From Planctomycetota bacterium (GTDB taxonomy: Bacteria > Planctomycetota > UBA1135): DNA of 5,009 nt. Position 1 is the first letter of the stretch. Each line of letters opens with the position of its first letter. The stretch covers positions 1-5,009 of the forward strand of contig JAQBVK010000189.1 of assembly GCA_027623585.1 (NCBI GenBank), read 5' to 3'. The position numbers were made by a program, and so were the translations under genes. The notes under the pieces are model-generated. The model was not told the DNA's origin. It saw only the letters and a program-made list of their open reading frames with translations, and did no database searches. Positions 1 to 4,146 of this stretch are shown here, piece by piece.

Positions 1-188
1 CAGCGCATCCAGAGCCGATGCGCGCCGGTCTCCCTGACCGGCGCGTCTTCGGGGCCTTCGCCAATCCAGTGATCCAGGAGCGGGATCACTCCCAGGATCA
101 GCGCGAGTCCAGCCCAAGTCCAGGCGCCGCCCGCCAGGATGCCGCCGAGAACGGCGATCTGAAGCAGCAGTGGGCTGGCCCAGCGCGT
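1..188 (-). CDS. AlkB-like membrane di-iron hydroxylase (alkane 1-monooxygenase family), N-terminal 62 codons only
   Basis: This minus-strand frame is open to the left edge, so only the first 62 codons are present and all the catalytic histidine boxes would lie outside the window. The visible part has two hydrophobic stretches (about residues 6-21 and 24-37), then GVIPLLDHWIGEG (33-45) and an acidic, proline-containing stretch (EDAP). This resembles the N-terminal part of AlkB proteins, where a membrane helix ends in a PLLD motif followed by a Gly-Glu-Asp segment. AlkB family members are inner-membrane di-iron enzymes that hydroxylate the terminal carbon of alkanes. The frame has no ATG, GTG or TTG start. 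I placed the start at ACG (188-186), seven bases after GGAGGAG and five bases after the stop of the cytochrome b562-like gene, which gives a plausible short N-terminus before the first helix. Alternatives are a related membrane desaturase or hydroxylase, or a gene whose start has been mutated or miscalled. Family assignment rests on one motif. Confidence 0.55.
21..45. repeat. Perfect 10-base inverted repeat inside the AlkB-like gene
   Basis: CGCGCCGGTC (21-30) and GACCGGCGCG (36-45) are exact reverse complements around a 5-base loop, giving a very stable GC-rich hairpin. It lies within coding sequence (around residues 48-56 of the AlkB-like frame). No T-tract follows on either strand, so it is not a standard intrinsic terminator. 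Confidence 0.6.
68..90. repeat. Perfect 8-base inverted repeat inside the AlkB-like gene
   Basis: AGTGATCC (68-75) and GGATCACT (83-90) are exact reverse complements around 7 bases. It lies 22 bases from the stronger hairpin at 21-45, in the codons for GVIPLLDHW. It may be a chance consequence of coding sequence. Confidence 0.45.
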
Positions 189-192
189 CGGC

Positions 193-696
193 CTACTCCT
201 CCTCGGGCGGAGTGTAGGTGTCGTGGCCTTCTTTCTTGAGACCGGTGAGTTGGGAATAGAATTCCCGCGCCTCGTCGTGGCGGCCTTCCACCAACGCCAA
301 CTCGATCTGCAACAGGCCGTCGATCACGGTGAGCATCTTGCGCTCATAGCCGATGCGCCAGACGATCTTCTCGGTGTCGGACAGCGGATTGAAGGGCTCC
401 GGGCAGAGGCTCACCGCGGTCAGCGCCGCAGCTTGCATGCCGTGCAGCCGCTCCATGTTCTCCGCGGTCTTCTCCGGATCGGTGATCGTGCGGCGCATGC
501 CTTTCATGCCGCGATCCAAGGTCTCCATCGCGTCGTGAAGCGGACCTTCGTCTTCGGCGTGTTCGCCGTGCGGCTCTTGCTGGCGCGCCGGCTCCTGCCC
601 GCGCGAGGGCTCTTGCGCGGAGTCCGTGAAGGGGAACCAAGCGATGGCGCTCGCGGCGACTGCCGCGGGCAGGAGGAAGCGAACGAAACGGCTCAT
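193..696 (-). CDS. Exported cytochrome b562-like four-helix-bundle protein
   Basis: The 167-residue product begins with a signal peptide (basic MSRFVR, then a hydrophobic stretch ending near FTDSAQ). A Gln/Glu/His-rich linker follows, then a domain of about 110 residues. That domain resembles periplasmic cytochrome b562: LHDAMETLDRGMKGMRR near its start, MQAAALTA in the second helix, and KKEGHDTYTP at the end. In cytochrome b562 a Met in helix 1 and a His in helix 4 bind heme without a covalent bond. Here Met57 (in DAMETL) and His158 (in EGHDTY) sit at the corresponding places, and no CxxCH motif is present. A role in periplasmic electron transfer is inferred; a heme-free relative is possible. 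ATG at 696 is preferred over a TTG at 714 because the protein then starts directly with the signal peptide. The TTG overlaps the upstream stop, so coupling to the hydrolase gene is possible. It ends in TAG five bases before the AlkB-like start. Confidence 0.65.
   Translation of the reverse strand: MSRFVRFLLPAAVAASAIAWFPFTDSAQEPSRGQEPARQQEPHGEHAEDEGPLHDAMETLDRGMKGMRRTITDPEKTAENMERLHGMQAAALTAVSLCPEPFNPLSDTEKIVWRIGYERKMLTVIDGLLQIELALVEGRHDEAREFYSQLTGLKKEGHDTYTPPEEE
196..203 (-). promoter_or_regulatory. Shine-Dalgarno sequence of the AlkB-like gene
   Basis: On the minus strand AGGAGGAG lies at the very end of the upstream cytochrome b562-like gene, where it also encodes its Glu-Glu tail. It ends seven bases before the ACG codon at 188-186. 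This strong, well-spaced site is the main reason for accepting a start at ACG in a frame with no standard start codon. Confidence 0.6.
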
Positions 697-710
697 GCGA
701 GTAGAGGATA

Positions 711-2063
711 TCAAAGGCGGGATTCGGCGACTGCCACCGGCAGGAATCGCCGATCGAAGCGCTCGACGAAATCGGCCAGCAACACGGCTGCCGAGCGCTT
801 GACGGCCGCTTTCCGATCTTTGCCCGCGACCCGGATCGTGACGCGGCCGCCGGGGGTTTCGAAGCCATCCGGGAGCAGCAATCGCACGGTGGCGACGCGC
901 TCGGCGTCGAGCTCGAAGACGGCGTCCGCCCGGCGCGTGACTCGCGCATCGGCGGTGCGCGCGTCGGCCAATTCGAGGATGTGCTGTACGCGTCGCTCGT
1001 GACCCCAGCCTTCCCAGCGCTCATCGACTTCGATCGGGAAGACTTCCTTCACTTCTTTTTCGTAGCGCGTGACTTCGAACCAGGCGGCGCGTGCGGGCTC
1101 GTCCCAGGCGGCGCGGAGCCGGACGCGCTCGGGAAAGGGATCCCGCACGGCTGCGCCCAGAAACTCCACCCAAGCCACCGCGCCGTGATCGTAGGAGTGG
1201 CCATGCCCTTCCTGCACGAGCAGTTCAGCGTTCGGCGCACTCGCAGCGCGGAGACGCTCGAAGGCGATCCGCAGATTCAGCAAAAGTTTCGGATCATCCT
1301 CGGCGCCTTGGAGATCGCGGAGCGGCAGATGCGCGAGGTTCTCCACGTAGCGCAAGTTGTTGCGTCCGCCGATCACGACGAAGCTCGGTCCTCCGATGCG
1401 CGGCGACACGCTGGCCCAAAGATCCGGCTGGCGCACGGCGAGGTCCCAAGCAAGGTGGCCGCCGCGACTACTCCCTGCGAGATGCACGCGGTTCTCTTCC
1501 ACGTCGTAGTGCCTCCGCGCCCAGCGCAGCGCCGCCATCGCCGCGGCGCGCTCACGCGGCGTGAAGGCGTAGCCGCCGTCGGCCTGAGGATCGGTGGGTG
1601 CGCACACGATCATGCCGAGCGCATCCGCCGTTTCGCGCCATTCGCCGAGCATCCGTGAGCCGTCGCCGCCGGCGCCGTGCAAGGCGAGCAACAAGGGCGC
1701 GGGCTTCGAGAGATTGCGCGACTCGGGCAAGTAGAGATGGATCGTGGTCGCTTCGACGCCGTCGAGCACCGGCAGTTGCACGCTCACCGAGTGACGGCCG
1801 GCGGCGTTCGGGCCGCCCGGAGCCGGGGCGAAGCCGGCCGCGGCCTCCAGCCACCGTTCGAGCGAGACCTCCCGGCGTTTGGCGAGCGTGGTCGCGGCCT
1901 TGGCGCGCGCCGCAGCGTCGGGCAGATCCACGGCGACCGCCAATTCGGCGCGCAGCTCGGCGAGATTCGCCTCGACGCCGGCTTCTTGCGCGGGAATTGT
2001 CCACGCGGAGCAGAGGAGCAGGAGCGCGATCATGGCGAGCTTGTTCCATCGTACGATGCGCAC
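711..2063 (-). CDS. Secreted alpha/beta hydrolase (esterase/PHB-depolymerase-like) with an extra C-terminal region
   Basis: The 450-residue protein has an N-terminal signal peptide (hydrophobic core about residues 10-20, likely cleavage after TIPA or TIPAQ). A Glu/Ala/Arg-rich helical segment runs to about residue 75. The alpha/beta hydrolase core then shows the oxyanion-type motif LHGAGGDG (128-135), the nucleophile elbow AGSSRGG (196-202) with Ser199 in a G-x-S-x-G context, candidate acids Asp256/Asp257 (GAEDD), and a candidate catalytic His287 or His289 in EGHGHSYDHG. This is the layout of secreted esterases and depolymerases; the substrate cannot be read from the sequence. Residues from about 310 to 450 form an additional region that I do not recognise. 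The start is GTG at 2063-2061, supported by AAGGA seven bases upstream; an ATG at 2033 would shorten the signal peptide. It is the first gene of the left-hand minus-strand set. Its promoter would have to lie in or upstream of the channel remnant; I saw no convincing -35/-10 pair. Confidence 0.8.
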   Translation of the reverse strand: MRIVRWNKLAMIALLLLCSAWTIPAQEAGVEANLAELRAELAVAVDLPDAAARAKAATTLAKRREVSLERWLEAAAGFAPAPGGPNAAGRHSVSVQLPVLDGVEATTIHLYLPESRNLSKPAPLLLALHGAGGDGSRMLGEWRETADALGMIVCAPTDPQADGGYAFTPRERAAAMAALRWARRHYDVEENRVHLAGSSRGGHLAWDLAVRQPDLWASVSPRIGGPSFVVIGGRNNLRYVENLAHLPLRDLQGAEDDPKLLLNLRIAFERLRAASAPNAELLVQEGHGHSYDHGAVAWVEFLGAAVRDPFPERVRLRAAWDEPARAAWFEVTRYEKEVKEVFPIEVDERWEGWGHERRVQHILELADARTADARVTRRADAVFELDAERVATVRLLLPDGFETPGGRVTIRVAGKDRKAAVKRSAAVLLADFVERFDRRFLPVAVAESRL

Positions 2064-2070
2064 GATGGAA
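2044..2070. repeat. Inverted repeat across the hydrolase start
   Basis: A perfect 9-base inverted repeat (TTCCATCGT at 2044-2052 and ACGATGGAA at 2062-2070) is separated by 9 bases. Inside it, 2047-2058 (CATCGTACGATG) is a perfect 12-base palindrome, so ACGATG occurs at both 2053-2058 and 2062-2067. The element spans the GTG start of the hydrolase gene and part of the 18-base gap to the channel remnant. It could be an operator, an mRNA hairpin that affects initiation, or a rearrangement scar. The symmetry is directly visible; its function is unknown. Confidence 0.55.
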
Positions 2071-2075
2071 TCCTT
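2071..2075 (-). promoter_or_regulatory. Shine-Dalgarno sequence of the hydrolase gene
   Basis: AAGGA on the minus strand ends seven bases before the GTG at 2063-2061. It decides between this start and the downstream ATG at 2033. The site overlaps the beginning of the opposite-strand channel remnant. Confidence 0.5.
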
Positions 2076-2081
2076 GCGTGC

Positions 2082-2822
2082 GTGGTGTTGTTGATTCTCG
2101 GCCTGATCACGGCGCGTGTGTCGACGCGATGGCTCGGCCGGCTCGCGCAGAAGCGTCTCAAGATGGAAGAAGGCGTGGCCGCCTCCGTTCAGTCGCTGAT
2201 GTTCTATGCCAGCGTGATCTTGGTCGTGATCGGCCTCGGTTTTGGATCACAAAACTTGATGAGCAACTTCATCAGCGGCGTGATTCTGCTGATGGAGCGG
2301 CCGATCCGGGTCGGCGACTTGGTGCAGGTCGGCGATCTGCATGGCACCGTCACACACATCGGATTGCGCAGCACGCGTTTGGTCACTCCCAGTAACTTCG
2401 AGCTGGTCCTTCCGAACAGTTCCTTCCTCAATGACCGCGTCACCAATTGAACGCTTTCCGACGACCGGATCCGCACACAAGTTGCGGTCGGCGTGATCTA
2501 CGTCTCACCGACGAGCACCGTGAAGGAACTCCTGATCCAAGCCGCCACGCAGCACGGCCAGGTCCTCAAAGATCCGCCGCCCTTCGTTCTGTTCACGAAT
2601 TTCGGCGACGATTCCCTGGTCTTCGAGTTGGTGTTCTGGGTGAAGATGCGCCGCATGCTGCAGCGCCGCATCATCGAGAGTGACCTGCGCTTCATCATCG
2701 ACGGCCTGTTCCGCGAAGCCGGCATCGTGATCGCCTTTCCGCAGCGCGACGTCCATCTCCATCCGACGCGCCCGCTGCAAGTCGAAGTCACGCGGGTTCA
2801 GTCCGAGACGCGCACGCAATAG
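2082..2822 (+). pseudogene. Degraded mscS-type mechanosensitive channel gene: 5' short, TM3 deletion, in-frame TGA
   Basis: Read through, the frame encodes about 246 codons of a small mechanosensitive channel, an inner-membrane homo-heptamer that releases solutes under osmotic downshock. LLILGLITARVSTRWLGRL matches the TM1 region and SLMFYASVILVV the start of TM2. GLGFGSQNLMSNFISG is the later pore-helix segment, ERPIRVGDLVQVGDLHGTV starts the beta domain, and FVLFTNFGDDSLVFELVFWV plus GIVIAFPQRDVHL form the C-terminal domain. Three defects are visible. The segment between TM2 and GLGFG (about 20 residues, including the start of TM3) is absent, with the join near 2226-2232. NDRVTN is followed by TGA (2448-2450) where relatives have Trp (NWTLSD), and TLSDDRIRTQV continues in the same frame. 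The 5' end lacks a clear start: GTG at 2082 falls inside TM1 and no N-terminal segment precedes it. The pieces are about 2082-2450 and 2451-2822; a GTG restart at 2493 is possible but lacks support. A pseudogene is most likely. Without TM3 intact the product could not form a normal pore. Confidence 0.75.
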
Positions 2823-3868
2823 ATCGGCGGCAGATGGGCCGAGAGTTCGGTCCACGAGTCCCCGCCATCGTCGCTGGCCCACAACCCGCCGGTGGTGGAA
2901 CCGAAGGCGAGACCGTTGCCGCTCGCGTCGACGTCGAGCGCGTGACGGTAGACCAAGTCGTAGCAGTTCTGCTGCGGCAGCCCAGTGCGCAAGGTCTCGA
3001 AGGTGGCGCCGCCGTCGCGGGTGCGGTTCACCACCAGCTTCGCCTCGACCGGAATGCGCTTGTCGTCTTTGGTGGCCGGCACGAACCATGCGGTGCGCGG
3101 ATCGTGCGGATGCACCGCGCAGGCAAAGCCGAAGGATGACACCGGCGCGTTTAGTTCTCGCCACGGTTCGTCCGCGACCGGACGCACGAAGATGCCGTTG
3201 TGATGCTGCGCCCACAGCCACTCCGGGTCGGCGGCGCACTGCACGATCTGGTGCGGATCCTGGATGCCAGGATCGTTCGCGCGCTCCGGCGGCATGTATT
3301 CGGCGCGCATGCCGTCGGCGATGTTGCTCCAAGTGTCGCCTCCGTCACGCGTCTCCCAGACGCCGCCGCAAGACACGCCGACCACGACGCGGCGCGAGTC
3401 ACGCGGATGCACGCAGATCGAGTGGATGCCCGGATCCACGAAGCCGCCCCCGAACCATTCCTTACGGCCTGGGTGATCCCACAGCGCGCGCACCAAGCGC
3501 CAACTACGCCCCGCGTCCTCGGAGCGGAACAAGCCGCCCGGTGTGGTGCCTGCTCACAGCGTGTTGCGCTCGTCGGCGCCACCGGCGGCGAGCGCCCAGA
3601 CCACCTTGACGGCGATGTCCTCGCCGACGTCGGCCGGCATCGCCGGGCAGACGATCTCTTCCCATTTCTCCTCGCCCGGGCGCAGAGCGTGCATCTTCGG
3701 GCCGAAGTGACCGAGATCGAGGGCGGCATATTGCGTGCCGTCGCGTGGATCGCGCAGCAGCAGCGTGACCGGATCCCCCGGGAAGTCGTGCCGCTGCAGG
3801 CGCCAAGCCTTTCCTTGGCGTTGCCAGTGCAGGAGTCCTTTGCGGGTAGCGACGTGGATGCTTTCCAT
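2798..3868 (-). pseudogene. BNR/Asp-box beta-propeller protein (sialidase-like fold), split by an in-frame TGA
   Basis: Reading through one stop gives 356 codons of a BNR-repeat protein of the 'exo-alpha-sialidase/WD40-like' type. Four Asp-box motifs (S/T-x-D-x-G-x-x-W/F) are visible at about codons 116-123 (SEDAGRSW), 173-180 (TRDGGDTW), 283-290 (TRDGGATF) and 332-339 (SDDGGDSW), as in beta-propellers. No signal peptide is apparent, so a cytoplasmic location is likely. Conserved-looking stretches include WFGGGFVDPGIHSICVHP and MRAEYMPPERANDPGIQDPH. Codon 105 (3556-3554) is TGA; the frame before (RNTL) and after (AGTTPGGLF) joins without a shift, and family members as I recall them read L-W-A-G there, so TGG to TGA is the simplest explanation. 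The two open pieces are 3554-3868 and about 2798-3532 (TTG restart without a good ribosome site). The start ATG at 3868 has GGAGG six bases upstream. Enzyme activity should not be assumed: many such proteins are unassigned. The 3' end overlaps the channel remnant by 25 bases. Confidence 0.75.
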
Positions 3869-3870
3869 GC

Positions 3871-4146
3871 TTATCCTCCAGAGAGCGCTTGCAGAAGATG
3901 GATTTCAGCTCCGTCAACCAACGGCGCGTCGAGATCTTCGGCGCTCCGCAGGAGACGTCCGGCGACGAACACCGCGACGTGCGCGCGCACGCGCCCGCGC
4001 TCGTCCATCAAGTAGGCGGCGAGCCGCGGTTGCTCGTCGCGCAACTGATCGAGCGCCTCACGCGGGGTGCCCGCCTCCAACTCCTGTTCCGGGGCGTCGA
4101 GGAAACGCCTCAACTGGGGAGTGAAGTGCAGGCGAACCCGGGCCAT
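3871..4146 (-). CDS. MoaD/ThiS-like small protein with C-terminal Gly-Gly
   Basis: The 91-residue protein has the length and layout of the ubiquitin-like MoaD/ThiS sulfur carriers: MARVRLHFTPQLRRF as first strand and turn, a central helix (TPREALDQLRDEQPRL), HVAVFVAGRLL as the middle strand pair, and IHLLQALSGG at the end. Carriers of this fold have a terminal Gly-Gly that is adenylated by a ThiF/MoeB-type E1 enzyme and converted to a thiocarboxylate. Here the protein ends exactly on Gly90-Gly91, so that chemistry is possible. No E1 partner, molybdopterin gene or thiamine gene is in the window, so its target is unknown. The start ATG shares one base with the stop of the TIM-barrel gene (TGATG), and AAGGAGG lies just upstream with a short spacer. 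Its stop is two bases from the BNR start, suggesting co-translation. An orthodox moaD or thiS role cannot be excluded, but the neighbours argue against it. Confidence 0.7.
   Translation of the reverse strand: MARVRLHFTPQLRRFLDAPEQELEAGTPREALDQLRDEQPRLAAYLMDERGRVRAHVAVFVAGRLLRSAEDLDAPLVDGAEIHLLQALSGG
3875..3879 (-). promoter_or_regulatory. Shine-Dalgarno sequence of the BNR gene
   Basis: GGAGG on the minus strand lies six bases before the ATG at 3868. It is formed by the two final Gly codons of the MoaD/ThiS-like gene (GGA GGA TAA). The Gly-Gly tail of one protein therefore doubles as the ribosome site of the next gene, which implies tight coupling. Confidence 0.75.

Noticed and set aside
712..714. 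TTG start for the cytochrome b562-like gene overlapping the hydrolase stop
   Set aside because: It would add six residues ahead of a typical signal peptide and has no Shine-Dalgarno sequence. ATG at 696 gives a normal signal peptide, although coupling remains possible.
223..1658. Long plus-strand frames at 223-1002 and 981-1658
   Set aside because: They are Arg/His/Ala-rich shadows of the cytochrome b562-like and hydrolase genes, as expected in GC-rich DNA, with no domain features.
1677..2064. Plus-strand frame extending the channel ORF upstream into 1677-2064
   Set aside because: It is the antisense of the hydrolase gene, with low-complexity Arg/Gly/Ala content and no resemblance to MscS. 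Homology begins only after about 2067.
2493..2822. Independent 109-residue gene starting at GTG 2493
   Set aside because: It is in the same frame as the preceding channel fragment and corresponds to the C-terminal half of MscS; there is no ribosome site to support an independent start.
2448..3556. Genetic code with TGA as Trp throughout
   Set aside because: TGA ends the hydrolase, BNR and TIM-barrel genes at natural lengths, including a classic TGATG overlap, and TGG Trp codons are common in all genes.
3554..3556. Selenocysteine at the BNR in-frame TGA
   Set aside because: The position is expected to be Trp rather than Cys, the protein is not a redox enzyme, and I saw no convincing hairpin of the bacterial SECIS type just downstream on the coding strand.
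3200..4015. Plus-strand frame of 271 codons opposite the BNR gene
   Set aside because: It lies antisense to clear Asp-box coding sequence and shows no recognisable protein motif.
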